DNA of 64,000 nucleotides from Podochytrium sp. JEL0797 (taxonomy: Eukaryota > Chytridiomycota > Chytridiomycetes > Chytridiales > Chytriomycetaceae): NCBI GenBank assembly GCA_027596195.1, contig JADGJG010000002.1, forward strand, positions 62,001 to 126,000, given 5' to 3'. The position numbers were made by a program, and so were the translations under genes. Below, in pieces: positions 43,924 through 55,800 of this stretch. The first letter of the stretch is position 1. Each line of letters opens with the position of its first letter. The notes beneath the pieces are model-generated. The model was not told where the DNA came from. It saw nothing but the letters and a program-made list of their open reading frames with translations, and made no database searches.

Positions 43924-44844
43924 ATGCCATGCATACCCACCGAACTCATCCAACTGATCCTCAGCTGGATCCACCCAAAAGAACTCGCACCCCTCCGCCT
44001 TGTCTCTCGGCACATCAACACGAGTCTCACGACCCGCTCGTTCGCCCTCATGAACCTCCGGCGCTTCGCGGGCCCACCACCGCCCGTTATAGCGGGAACG
44101 ATCAACACCTCCCCAAACGAATACGACGTTCTCTTTTTCCACTTCCCGGAGGCGTACCGGTTCGCATACTCGGAGGCGTTTTGGAAACCGCTCACGGGCC
44201 TCGATTGGGGCGAAGATGATGTGTTTTTGGGGACACCGCTCCCACGCGAGGTCGGCCGACTATCAAACCTCGTGCGTTTGAATTTGATTGATTGCGGACT
44301 GTGTGGGGAGATTCCGAGGGAACTCACACACCTTGTGACGCTTGAGGTGTTGTCGCTGTATGAGAATGAATTCGAGGGAGAGATTCCGGATGAGATTGGA
44401 CGGCTGGTCAATCTGACCGAGTTGTATTTGGGGCGGAATCAGCTCGAAGGAGAGATTCCGGCTGAAATCGGGTGCCTTCGGTTGCTCAAGATTCTGAACC
44501 TCGGGCCGAACCTATTGCAAGGCACGATCCCACCCGCGATTGGACAACTCACGAACCTGACCGAATTATATCTGGGAAACAATCAACTCAGTGGTGCGAT
44601 TCCACGCGAGATTCTGTGCTTACCGAACGTGTTGGATCTGTTTTTGCATGGGAATGCGTTGTGTGGGAGCATTCCAAGAGAGATTGGGCTGTTGAAGAAG
44701 GCGCGGTGTGTGTATTTCGAGGACAATCAGTTGAGTGGGGAGATTCCCGTGGAGGTGCTGCAGTTGAAGAAGTTGGAAGATTTGGATTTGAGGAATAATG
44801 CGGGACTGACGTGTTCGTTTACGCATCCTTTCATTAAGTATTAA
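43924..44844 (+). CDS. F-box-like protein with plant-type LRRs
   Basis: One exon, 306 aa. Residues 1-50 (IPTELIQLILSWIHPKELAP then LRLVSRHIN) look like an F-box that could bind Skp1. Residues 90-300 hold about eight LRRs of the plant-specific LxGxIPxEI type (CGEIPRELTHL, EGEIPDEIGRL, EGEIPAEIGCL, QGTIPPAIGQL, SGAIPREILCL and others). There is no signal peptide or kinase domain. It is a possible substrate adaptor of an SCF ligase, by inference. A decayed copy of its 3' end lies at 44991-45056. Confidence 0.8.
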   Translation: MPCIPTELIQLILSWIHPKELAPLRLVSRHINTSLTTRSFALMNLRRFAGPPPPVIAGTINTSPNEYDVLFFHFPEAYRFAYSEAFWKPLTGLDWGEDDVFLGTPLPREVGRLSNLVRLNLIDCGLCGEIPRELTHLVTLEVLSLYENEFEGEIPDEIGRLVNLTELYLGRNQLEGEIPAEIGCLRLLKILNLGPNLLQGTIPPAIGQLTNLTELYLGNNQLSGAIPREILCLPNVLDLFLHGNALCGSIPREIGLLKKARCVYFEDNQLSGEIPVEVLQLKKLEDLDLRNNAGLTCSFTHPFIKY

Positions 44845-44990
44845 ACATTTGAAGTCGATGTTCGAAATTGCGCATCAGAGCCCAGATCGCCGAAGGGTCG
44901 TGGCATGAAGAGAGAGGCCTGAAAACTGAAAATTTGAAGTCGAGCTGTTTGCAGCGAACCTGTTTTCGAAGGAGGGGAACAGTATTTTTT

Positions 44991-45056
44991 TGGATTTGTG
45001 GAATAATGCGGGTTTTGACGAGTTCTTTTAACGCATCCTTTCATGAAGTATTAAAA
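44991..45056 (+). pseudogene. Decayed duplicate of the LRR gene's 3' end
   Basis: This copy matches 44783-44846. Shared words are TGGATTTG.GGAATAATGCGGG, TTTTAACGCATCC against TTTACGCATCC, and CATCCTTTCAT.AAGTATTAAA, including the stop codon. One inserted base breaks the frame. It lies 147 bp after the intact stop. Confidence 0.9.
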
Positions 45057-45134
45057 AGTCCATGTTTTGAAGGTGGATCGGCGGCCAATTGATGGCCAAG
45101 CGTTTGTGAGAAATTCCCCGAAAATTCTGCGGTC

Positions 45135-47783
45135 ATGAATTCCATGCAATACGAATCCGGCTCCGACGACGAGTCGGTGTTCCCCACGTTTACGACGGAT
45201 GCGCACGTGATTGCCCTGCCTCCGCTCGGTGCAGCCAATGGACAGCGTGGGCCTTCGGGCTTCGACTCGGACGGCGACTCTGGGCAGCCGCCTTTTGACC
45301 TTCTCGTCGAAGACGCTTCGGCGGCGCATCGCAGCAGCGACTCTTTTGGCAGCGACGACTTTGAAGACGACAAAGACAAAGCGAGGCGTCTTTTTGAAAC
45401 AACAAAAGACAAAGACGACTTGTTGACTCGAATCTATCTCTACTTTAAAGAAAAGGGCTTCGTGGCGATAGTCCTGGCGAGAATGTGTCACCTGATGTGC
45501 GTGTCTTTCTTAGCATGTCCTTTCTTAGTGCTTGCTTTCTTTCTTATTGGAACTGCTTCGCGCTTACAAACATCAACAGCATCCTCGCCTTCATGGTGGC
45601 ATTCTCAACCTTTGCATTCTCGTGCATCGATCACTCTCTACTGCACACGCACAAGCGTCTCGAGGATGTGATTGTGCCACAGTGTCTCTCAAAGTATTGT
45701 TGACTTCGCCTCCCTTTTCGAAACCTCACCCCTCCCACTTCTTACAAACACAGACTCAACGGACTCCACACCTTCTTTCTCCTCCTCTTTTCAGTCTGGT
45801 GGATCTTCCAACTCGTTCATTTTCTCGTCTATTCCCTCCCGAAACTGTTGGAAACGAAACTCATTTTCAACCACTTTCTCGATATCCCCGAACGTCTCAT
45901 GGATACCGTCACTTGGCCCGAAATTGTATCCAAACTGACGACACTCAACGAAACCCCCTTTTTGGTCCCGAATCCGGACCCGACCCACGATCGCCAAGAC
46001 TTGATTCATCTCGATGCCCATTCCATCGTCACCCGAATCATGCGCAAAGAGAATTACATGATTGCCCTTTTCAACAAGGATGTCTTAAATTTGAAGGCGC
46101 CTGGTCTTTTGGGCACCTGGGTCTTTAAAGGGCCGGCCGTTGTGACCAAGATTGTCGAATGGTGCTTGTACCTGTGTGTTGTTTTGTATGCGTTTGATGA
46201 GCAAGGGCAGTTGAGGGAGCGGTTTCTCAAGGCGCGGTTTCGGAGGAGGTTGATTGTTGGGTGAGTCGAACAAAGCGATTTGATTTGATGTGGCGCGCAG
46301 CGGAGCGAAGCGCAACTCAACACTGCGAGAATAGCGTCGAAAATGGTCGATGCAAGTTATTGACGCGAAGCGTCTCAAGGGATTGAAGAAACGCGTCGAC
46401 ATTTCTGAATAGCGAACGTGACGCGTTATATATTTCTCCAAACTCACTGACTCTCAATGCGCATGCACACACAAACACACACAGACTCCAAAAACGATTC
46501 GAACTCGTGGCTTTCCTCTCCCTCCTCTTCTCGCCGTTCCTGCTCGCCCTGACACTCCTCCATTTCGTCTTCACAACCACCGAATCGTACCAAACCTCCC
46601 CCTCCACCGCCTTCAGCGCTCGCACGTATACCCCACACGCACGGTGGCTCCTGCGCGACTTTAACGAACTGCCCCACACATTCGAACACCGCTTGAACCA
46701 AAGCCACCCACTCGCCGTTTCGTACCTTGCACAGTTTCGGAACCAGAAAGTGATTGTCGTCGCGCGGCTTGTGAGTTTAGTGTGTGGTAGTTTTGTGGCG
46801 GCTCTGGCCCTGTTGGCGGTACTGGATGATCAGTTGTTGGTCGAGTTTGAAGTGTCACCTGGGAGGAGTGCGTTGTTTTACGTCACGGTGTTTGGGGCCA
46901 TTGTGGCAGGTGCACGGGCTATGGTTCCTGAGGAGACGAAAGTGTTTGAACCGGAGCGGTTGATGCGGGAGGTTGTGGAAGAGATTCACTACCTTCCGGA
47001 CGGGTGGAAGGGGAAGTTGCATACGGAGGAGGTGAGATTTTCGCATCCTACCCCTAACCCGATTGTCGATTTCCAATTGAACCAAAATACACACAATAGG
47101 TGCGAAACCAATTCTCTGTCCTGTTTGACCTCAAAATCGTACAACTCTTGCTCGAAATCATCTCCATCCCACTCACCCCGTACCTCCTCTACTCCACCCT
47201 CCCCCTCTGCGCTGAATCCATTGTCGACTTTTTCGCCACATACACCGTCTCCATGGACCACGTTGGCCTTATTTGCAGTTACTCGGCGTTTGATCTCGCG
47301 CGGTACGGGAACCCGCGGTACGGCGTTCCCACGCTCCATCCCCGCGATGAGGAAAACGAAGGAGGGGAAGTGTATAGCAAGCAGGGGAAGATGGAGCAGA
47401 GTTTCTTGTACTTTCAGGCACAGTATCCGCAATGGGAGCCGGGGGCAGATGGGGAGCGGTACCTTGAGGCTGTGGGACGGAGTGTTGTGGGTGGGGGTAG
47501 GATGAGGGGGGATGCGAGTGTGTTGTTTGATGGGGGCGCGTTGGGGAGGAGTCGAAGGAATGTCGGGGTGCCGAGTCCGTTGGGGATGCCGAGCCCGTTG
47601 GGGGTGCCGAGTTTGCAGAATGGGAGGGGGAGGGGTGCGTCGAGGGGTGGTGGGGAGTCGAGGTTTGGGGATGAGTCGAGGTTTGGGGGGTCGGAGATGG
47701 AGGGTGGGGAGGAGGTGGTGGGGATTGTGGGGATTTTGGAGGGGTTGTACGAGGCGAGTAGTCGGGCGGGTGGGCGGTTGTGA
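45135..47783 (+). CDS. ATG9: Autophagy scramblase Atg9
   Basis: Atg9 is the multi-pass lipid scramblase that seeds autophagosomes. The acidic N-terminal tail (about 95 residues) leads to IYLYFKEKGFVAIVLARMCH and a first helix region (ILAFMVAFSTFAFSCIDHS). A second helix is FLLLFSVWWIFQLVHFLVYS. The core then reads DTVTWPEIVSKLTTLNE, AHSIVTRIMRKENYMIALFN, KDVLNLKAP and DEQGQLRERFLKARFRRRL. Further helices and GLICSYSAFDLARYGNPRYG complete the fold. The tail after about 47480 is Gly/Arg-rich with small VPSPLG repeats. About six exons are visible. The ATG is at 45135. Confidence 0.92.
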
Positions 47784-47888
47784 AATATTATTGTATAGGC
47801 ATTGTTAAGTATTTGAATGGTTGTTTTTGACTACCACCCATCTTGGCATGCGCGTTGCCTTTCGAGAGAAAGTTTTGAGCGAGAAAAC

Positions 47889-48867
47889 ATGTCTAAAATT
47901 TCGCAGGTTGTCGCTGTGCTCCTCCTCGCAGCACTTTCAGTGCAAGCCTCTCTGGTTGCCAAAGTGATTGTTCTTGGACGGGATGGCGTGCAGGTCTCGT
48001 CTGCCACGTGAGTGCTTTCTTGTCTCCAATGATGAATTAAACAAATAACACTTCACAGGACCACACTCCCCAAATCGCTCTCCACAACAACTCGCGTCGG
48101 CGACGAAGAAATCCTCGGCCTCGGCATCGTCGGCGCCTCCGCCAACCAAGTCTTTGCCCACTTCCGCCACTCCTCCCTCCCAACCATCGAAGCCTCCTTC
48201 CCCGTCGAAGGATCCACCAAAAAGCAACTCAGCATCGACCTCGCAAAGAAATCCACCTTCTCCTACTCCACCTTCCGCCGCTTCCCGGGTACTTACGAAC
48301 TGTCCCTCGTGTCGCTCGAGTTCCCGGAGGGCGTGCGTGTCGGGACGGTGGACTTTGATGTGCGTGAGGTTGCGGAGGCGGCCGTGTTGGGGTCTACTGA
48401 GGCGTTTGCGGCGCAGAAAGAGATTTATCACGTGTTTCGGGAGCAGGAGAAGATGCCGAATGCGATGATTTCGGTGGTGTTTGCGGCGGCGGTGGTGGTG
48501 GTGCCGTGGGTCATGTTGATTGCGATGGTACCGTCCTCCCGTTTTATCTTTGGAGTACCAAGCGTTTGCGCACTGCATTCTAACCTCCTGTTTTGCGCGT
48601 TCTCATAATAATTCACAGTGGACCAGCATCGGTGCCAACGTTTCGAACCTCTCCGCCTCCCCCTCCAACCAATTCTGGGGCCCCGCGTTCCTCCTCTCCC
48701 TTGCCGCTTCCTGTGCGTTTTTCGTCGTGTACTGGGTCCAATTGAACCTGTTTGAGCTGTTTGGATACGGAAGCGTGGTGTGGAGTGTGATGGGGTTGTT
48801 GGGTCGTCAGGCGTTGGTTTCGCGTGCGGACGCGAGATTGAAGGACGAAAAGGTGAAGGGGATGTGA
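47889..48867 (+). CDS. SWP1: Oligosaccharyltransferase subunit Swp1/ribophorin II
   Basis: Swp1 is a subunit of the ER N-glycosylation complex. MSKISQVVAVLLLAALSVQA is a signal peptide. The luminal part (LPKSLSTTTRVGDEEILGLG and onward) is followed by QKEIYHVFREQEKMPN, typical of the family's juxtamembrane segment. Three membrane helices follow: ISVVFAAAVVVVPWVMLIAM, a second in FWGPAFLLSLAASCAFFVVY, and a third in ELFGYGSVVWSVMGLLG. GANVSNL is a family landmark. Three exons are present with introns near 48008-48059 and about 48530-48618. It is in tandem after ATG9, 105 bp from its stop. Confidence 0.9.
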
Positions 48868-49082
48868 CGTGGGTTTACCCAGTTGAATGGTGGTGAGGAA
48901 AGTGACTTGGAATGGGAATAAAGTGGGTCATGGCACCCTCGAATGGAATCGCGAAACAAACCAACTTGCGCATTTCTTGATATCTGATAGATGGAATTGG
49001 TCATCCAACACACCTCCAGACTTGTTCACGCGAAATCGTTTGCACTTTTTTCCTCACTTCGATTTCACACCCACCCAATCGG

Positions 49083-50579
49083 ATGCATTTCCTCCGCACG
49101 GCGCGCTGGTTCTCCACTGGCAGGACAACTCCACCCGCCGATTCCTCTGCCGCACTAGGCGCCCTGGCAGGACTCCTCGCCAACACAATGGCGCTGGGTG
49201 CCAGTGAAACCGCGGCAAGACCCTCCCCACCGATACCCACCCCGCGTGATCCAAAGCCCTCGTGGTCATCAACTCTCTCCACCGCTCAGCGCGTTGTCGA
49301 TGCCAACGGCGACCACAAGCTCTCCGCCACTTCCCTCGTGGGTGCCGACGTGGCTCTCCTCGCGCAAAACATCCGCGGACTCCTCGGCAGCGATCACCCC
49401 GTGTTGAAATCCGTGGCCTCCTACTACTTTATGGGAACAGGTGGCAAACACATCCGTCCCATGCTTGTCCTCCTCGTTGCCCAGGCATCGTCCGTAACCG
49501 TGACTACCAAGCAGGCACCCCCCCTCTCCGTTAATGCCATCAACGCGCCCGTCTCCTCCCACTGCGACATTCACTTCTCCCCACCCACTACTCCACAAAG
49601 CACCCCAAACATCCTCCCCACCCAACGCCGCCTCGCCGAAATCACCGAAATGATCCACACCGCCTCCCTCCTACACGACGACGTGATCGACGCGTCCCTC
49701 CACCGCCGCGCACAACCCTCCGTGAACGCCGAATACGGCAACAAAATGGCCATCCTCGCAGGCGACTTTCTCCTCTCCCGCGCGTCCGTGGCACTCGCGC
49801 GGTTGCGCAACTTGGAAGTTGTTGAACTCCTGAGTACGGTGATTGCGAATTTGGTCGAAGGCGAGTTTATGCAGTTGAGGAATAGTTCGAAAGCGAGGGA
49901 TCCGAGTCAAGGGATTGCGGAAGCTAAAGGGGAGGATGCGGGGGATCTCGTGATTCCGAGGAAATTGGCGCCGTTGAATGCGGTGTCTTATCATCCGTTT
50001 GGGGATGAAACCTCGACGGCTCGGTTCGAGTATTACCTCCTCAAAACGTACATGAAGACAGCGTCGTTGATTGCCAACAGTTGTCGCGCGTCGGCTGTGT
50101 TGGGGGGGTGTGATGGTGTGGTGGCGGATGCGGTGTATCGGTATGGACGCGCGTTGGGGCTGTCGTTTCAGATTGTGGATGATTTGCTCGATTTCACTGT
50201 GACGGCCGATGAGATGGGGAAACCCGTAAATGCGGATTTGAAGTTGGGGATTGCGACGGCGCCGGTGTTGTATGCTGTGGAGGAGTTTGCGGAGTTGGAT
50301 GCGGTTGTGGAGAGGGGGTTTAAGCAGGAGGGGGATGCTGCTTTGGTGAGTGGTTTTGTTTTGAGGTTTTACTTGCGGGGTCATGCCAAACTGATTCGAC
50401 TTGCTTGCTTCAATTAGGCTTTGAAACTCGTACACGCGAGTGCTGGAATTGAAAGAACGCGGCAACTCGCCGCCGCTTTCTGCGCCGAGGCTGTGGACGC
50501 GCTGCAACCCTTGCCAGATTCGGACGCCAAACGCGTCTTGATTCAACTTACCGAAGCCGTGCTCACACGGAAACACTAG
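49083..50579 (+). CDS. COQ1: Polyprenyl diphosphate synthase of ubiquinone synthesis (Coq1)
   Basis: Coq1 makes the isoprenoid tail of coenzyme Q in mitochondria. The N-terminus (MHFLRTARWFSTG) is a presequence. GTGGKHIRPMLVLL, the first Asp-rich motif LLHDDVIDAS, GNKMAILAGDFLLSRAS and the second motif FQIVDDLLDFT are all intact. A Pro/Thr-rich insert of about 40 residues lies before the first Asp motif. One intron (about 50346-50418) separates a short last exon ending in TAG 50577-50579. It is longer than yeast Coq1 in the insert only. Confidence 0.93.
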
Positions 50580-50671
50580 AACATTGCATTTTCTATCATG
50601 TTATTCTATACTTTGGGGGGGGTGGAGGATAAGGGCTCATTTATGATGAGGAGGATTCATGGATATGTGTT

Positions 50672-52822
50672 TATTGGATTTGGGTGACAGATGGAGTGAC
50701 GGGCAACTCTTGGCCCGTCTGCTCATAATAAGATTCCCATAACCGGATCATCTGCAAAGTGAGGTTTCTCGTTATATTAGCAAAACGTGTTTGAAAATGT
50801 CCACAAACAAAAAACACGCACCTCCTTCTGCGTCTCGATAAAACACTTCAACACAGCTTGCACGGACAAGGAGAAATCAGCCACACGTTCGGTGTCGTAT
50901 CGGTCGAGTTCCTTGTGGATCAAGTCATCGACTTTGCGGAACTCGTCGCGTGCAGCTTCGAGTTGCCTTTCGAGCTGCGTTTCCGAACCGAAATTTCAGA
51001 CCAATTTGCTCCCAAACGAGAACCTAGAGGGGGAACAATCCTCCCAATCAACTCACCTCAGGCAAATTATTCAACCCCAACGTAATCTGATCCACTTTCC
51101 CCCTCCCATCGCCTCGCATGCGCTCAATGCTCTCCTTCTTGCGTTTCAACGCGATATCCGCGTTCTGGACCGCCATAAACACTTTCATCCTCCCCGCCAA
51201 CGCGACGCGCACCGCGCCAATTAGGGCAAGGTGATCTTCGACCGTGGTTGCGAGGTTCGTGAGATCTATGCTCGCCTTTTTCAAGAATTCAGAACAAACA
51301 TGTTAATCCCTAAAGAGAAAACGCGAGAAATCAACCCCTTGATACCTGCTTGTCATGCAACACTTGAATCCGCGCCTGAATCCCTGCAACAGCCCCCAAA
51401 CACGCACCCACCTCCTTCCCGGCCTCAATCCCCGCCAAAACACCCAAACTGTCACCAAACTCTTTACTCGCGTTTCCGTAGTCCCTTCTCTGTTTCACCA
51501 ACACTTCGAGCACGCGCAGCAACTGTTTGAGCTGCATCTCGTCCGACATTTCAATGTGCAGACGGCGGTTGTCGAGCGTGTAGGAGTCTACTACGCGGCC
51601 GGACATGGCGGACGAGGCGTAGGTTGCGGCGGTGGTGTCAAGGCCGGTGGTGTGGGTGAGGAAGGTGGTGGGTCGTTTTTCCTTTTTCTGTCAACAAGAA
51701 AAACAAAGGTGTCAGCCTTGTCAATAATGGGAGCGGATGGGGAGGGGCGTACATCCGCACTGAAGCTGTTGGACTCCAAAAACAAGCGCAGGTCCGCGTC
51801 CTGTTGCAACAACGCGTGCGAAACGGTTTTGAGAAGAAATTTTTCGAGACCCGCGCGTCGCGTTTCGATAAAGTCTTGTTGGAAGCGTCCTATTCGTCAA
51901 ATTGTTTGTGCGTGTGAATATTCGAGGATTTGTGAGGATGTGCGTTTGTTACCCAGGCTGTTTTTGCCGGGAAGTGTTTGCACGATTGCGCCCGGGTATC
52001 GTTCGACGAGTTGGTGGTAGACCCACAAAAAGTCAGTGTATCTTCTGCTCACGGAGAAGGACGCGTTGGTGTATCCAGGGCAATTGGTCTGATTGCAAAA
52101 AGGGGCTTGTAAACACGCAACGACCCAGCAACGAGCAAATGACACATTCTTACCCACGTCGACACTTTATACACTACGTGTCCACCCATCAGCTTGTTTC
52201 CAACTTCTTGCGGCTCAGAAACGGTGACTTGGAACCCATAAATGCGCTATCGACGATAATTTCAGCATTAGGGCTTGGCTTGTGCCAGATCAAAAGACCA
52301 GATCGAAAGCGCGCCCGACTTCCTCACCTCCTCATTCCCCTCATTCGCATTCGCATCTTCCTGGTCCTCTTCCTCTTCGGGTGCAGCAATATTCGCCAAC
52401 GGATCGAACGCAACTGGTTTCGGAGTGATGGTATTCGCCACAGAGATGCCTGCCGTCAGCGGAGCCACACGGGTTTGGGCCATCATTGGGTGCGCGAATG
52501 CGGAGGGGGGAGGGTTCCCCCATCCGCTGTCTTCGCCAATTTGAGAATGGTTCGTCTCGTATTGCGAGGAAGTGGGAGGGTTGTATTCGGGGTTGTATTC
52601 GGACTGGGCAAACGGAGAGGTCAGCGGGTCTTGGTGGTAGGGATCGTTGTAGTGCGAGGACGAGGTGGATGTGTAGGGGTCGTTGGCGAAGGGCTCGTCG
52701 TCGTTGAGGGATAGCGAGGCCAGTGGGTCGCTGGGTGTGGTTGTGTATGGCAGCGAGGTGGGGAGAGGAGCAGGAGCGGACGGGTCGCCCCAAACTTGGG
52801 AGCCAAAGTCGTCGGAATCCAT
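50672..52822 (-). CDS. VPS5: Retromer sorting nexin Vps5 (PX-BAR)
   Basis: Vps5 is the SNX-BAR subunit of retromer on endosomes. A disordered N-terminus of about 180 residues (MDSDDFGSQVWGDPSAPAPL and onward) precedes the PX domain. PX marks are FSVSRRYTDFLWVYHQLVER and GAIVQTLPGKN for the PPII loop, then DFIETRRAGLEKFLLKTVSH. The BAR half shows EMQLKQLLRVLEVLVKQRRD, ALIGAVRVALAGRMKVFMAV and ADFSLSVQAVLKCFIETQKE. The C-terminus is VTPSVTQIQ. About seven exons are present. The ATG is at 52822, only 35 bp from the LTN1 start on the other strand. Confidence 0.9.
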
Positions 52823-52857
52823 TCGTGTTTTTTTTTGAAGTTTTTCCAAGTCGAGAA
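52823..52857. promoter_or_regulatory. 35-bp divergent spacer VPS5 / LTN1
   Basis: The two start codons are separated by 35 bp containing a T9-type tract. No separate core promoters can fit, so transcription must start inside or very close to the coding parts, or one start codon is wrongly placed. Confidence 0.55.
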
Positions 52858-55800
52858 ATGAACAACAAGAACACGACGAAAGCAAGGTCACCCTTGTTTG
52901 ATCATGTTCCCCTCGCCTATTCTCACACAGTACTTTACAGCCGCATCGCTGATCTCGTCGGTTCCACGGCTGGATTTGGCGCATTTGGTTCCCCGGCTTC
53001 ATCCCGCAGTGCCAGTCCCATGTCGGCCGCATTTGCCTCGCTCTTGCCTGATGAGATGGAGCATCTTGATTCAGAACTCAAGGTGATCACCTGTTGAAAT
53101 GTGGAATACACTGGCATTCAAATCGAATACTCAAAAACTCATCCACCCGGTCAGGTTCTCATCAAACGACTCGCAAAGAAGGACGCACAGACAAAGATTC
53201 GCGCCACAGATGACCTTAAAACGTATCTGAACAAAGCTACGGACCACGATTTAACCCTGTTTGTGTACATCTGGGTATGGCCGTTTGAATTTCGACGCTC
53301 CCATCATCAACCGTTCCAATCTCAACACTAACCCATCCACAGCCCAAAATCTTCAACAAAACAGGTCTCGATGCAGACCGAAAGATTCGCGAAAACTTGG
53401 TGGCCTGTCACGCGATTCTGTTTTCGAGACTCAAGAAGGAAATGGCGCCTGTGCTCAAACAAGTGATTGGCACTTGGCTGTGTTTGCAGTTTGACAATGC
53501 GTCTGCGGAAGCGGCGAGGGTGGCGATGGATTCGTTTCAGGTGCGGTTTGAGAGAATTGGGGATCAACGTGGGATACGCCAGGCTTTTGATGAATGCGGA
53601 TTTCTACTCTATTTCATTTACGCGCCGGGCGATGTCAAAGAAATCTTGCGCTTGCTGTGCCGGTTGCCGCTGCCTCGATTTTCTGACACGTTGGAGCACT
53701 GATTCGTGGAATGCGAACCTGTATTCTGATCTCTATCGATTCAAAAACAGAAAGCGTTCCCCAACAAGACTCCAGACGTTCTTGCCTTTTGTCAATCCGA
53801 AATCTACAACTTTGTCAGCGACAACGTTGTCTACCACACGGTCGAGAGCATGAGTGAGTAGATGGAAAATGCGAATCCATGCACGATTGTTAACATGATT
53901 CCAACCAGGCGACTCGAGATTCAACACATCCGAAGAAATGCTTGCCAAGTACATTCGAGTCGTCTCAGGATCTCTTTCCATCATTTCGAACCTCTACGGT
54001 AACCTCTTCTATTGCCGAACAGCCCCATTCGACGTCCAACTCACCCTTCATCTCAGAAACCATCACCAAACTCGATGCCCTCACCGCTGACTTTGACCCC
54101 CTCCTCGACGATCCCAAATTCTGGGCCACCGCCTGCTCACCACACGCACCCATCCGTCGTGCCTTCTACTCTCTCCTCAAAACTCTAGCCTCCGTCTCCC
54201 CTTCGCCCCTTGCAAACCGCCTCACACCCCTCAAAACCTCCTTCCTCAACGAATGCTTCACGGACAAGGACGCCTCCACACATGACGCGTTATGGGACGC
54301 TGTCCTCACCATCACGCGCCACTTTCCACACGTGTGGACGCGCGAGGACGTGTCCGCCAAAAAGGGCGCGTTGGGGCCCGCGCGCTTCGGAAAGTACCTT
54401 GAAAATGGATGTTACGGCAGCGGTTCGGCCAGCTGGCCGGCGTTGTTGGCGTTTGTGGCGCATTTGCCAAAGGAGGTGGTTGTGGAGGAGGGCGCGGCTG
54501 GGTTTCGGACAAGGTTTTTGGATTCCGTGTGGAAGGGGGTTGGGTCTGTGCATGTGACGCCTGGGAATGCGGGGGTGTTTGTCAAGTCGATTCAGGAGTG
54601 TTCGCTGTTTTTGGCGTTGAAATACGGGTACAGTGCTGCTTGTATGAAATGGGGCGGTTTCTGATCGGTCCTTTTTTATTTGTAGAGACGCGGTTGTTTC
54701 GACTGATGCAGGAGACACTGACTTTTTGAAAGTGGCTCCCGTGACTCTTGTTCGATTGACGGAGGCTCTGTTGTTCCCGTTCCTGGTTTGTCTTTTTCTG
54801 TTGGGCGTACCGCTTCCAAAATCTTCTGACCTCCAGAACTGACAGAATGCAGATGCTCGATTCAAACTCGCCCCTTCCGATTTGGAATCTGCCGTGTCGG
54901 GGTATATTTCGAAACTTTGCTCCACGTCCACATTCTCAACGACATACTCGGAACGCTTGTCCAAGTCCCTGTGTGACTCCGTTTCCGATTCATTTGCGAC
55001 GGCCAAGCGGTTCGATGGACTGTCCGCGCTATCGGTTGATGATTATGGCGTGTTTAGTGAACGCGCGGCGGCGCTGGTGACCAATTTGGCAACGGCTGCG
55101 GATGGAGGCAAGAGTCCCGCATTGAAGCAGAAAGCGGATGAGTTGTTGGAGAAGTTGATCTTGAAGTCTATGGAACGCATTCCTATTGCCGATGGTAAAG
55201 CAATTCCATTCCCTTTCCTTCCTTCTGATGCTAATCTATGTTCAGAGCATATGAATGCATCCATCCGAATGCTTATCGGCCTTGCGTCCGCTTCGTCAAA
55301 CACAACCGCAGTCTCCCCCTCCGTGCTTGAGTCCTTGACAACCTTCCTCAACGCCTCGTTCCCGACCCTCCTCCAAACACATGAGGAATCCATAATTCCC
55401 TTGATTTCCCCTCTCCTCCGCCTCATCAGCCGCACGACCCACGAATCCGCATCCATTCTCCACGCATCCCTGCTCAAGCACATTGTGTCATCTCACAGTC
55501 TCCTCGGTGTGCAGGACTACCTGTCCCAATCGCAATCGATGGCCCTTGCGCGTATTGAATCGGCCGATCTCGATGCCCTCGTTCTTGAGCTGATTCGAAA
55601 TGCTGGGGAGGTGGGATATGGCTTGGTCGATGCGCTCTGCAAGAATGTGATTGTTCAGAGTCTCGTGTTTTCCTCGCGCGATGGACAATGTGCTGTTTCT
55701 CGGGACACTGTTGCGCACATCTCAACTTGCGTCGTTGAAGCAATGGAATCGTTTTGGAACAACTGCATCTTTGCGGCAGAGGACCCACGCACATCCGCTT

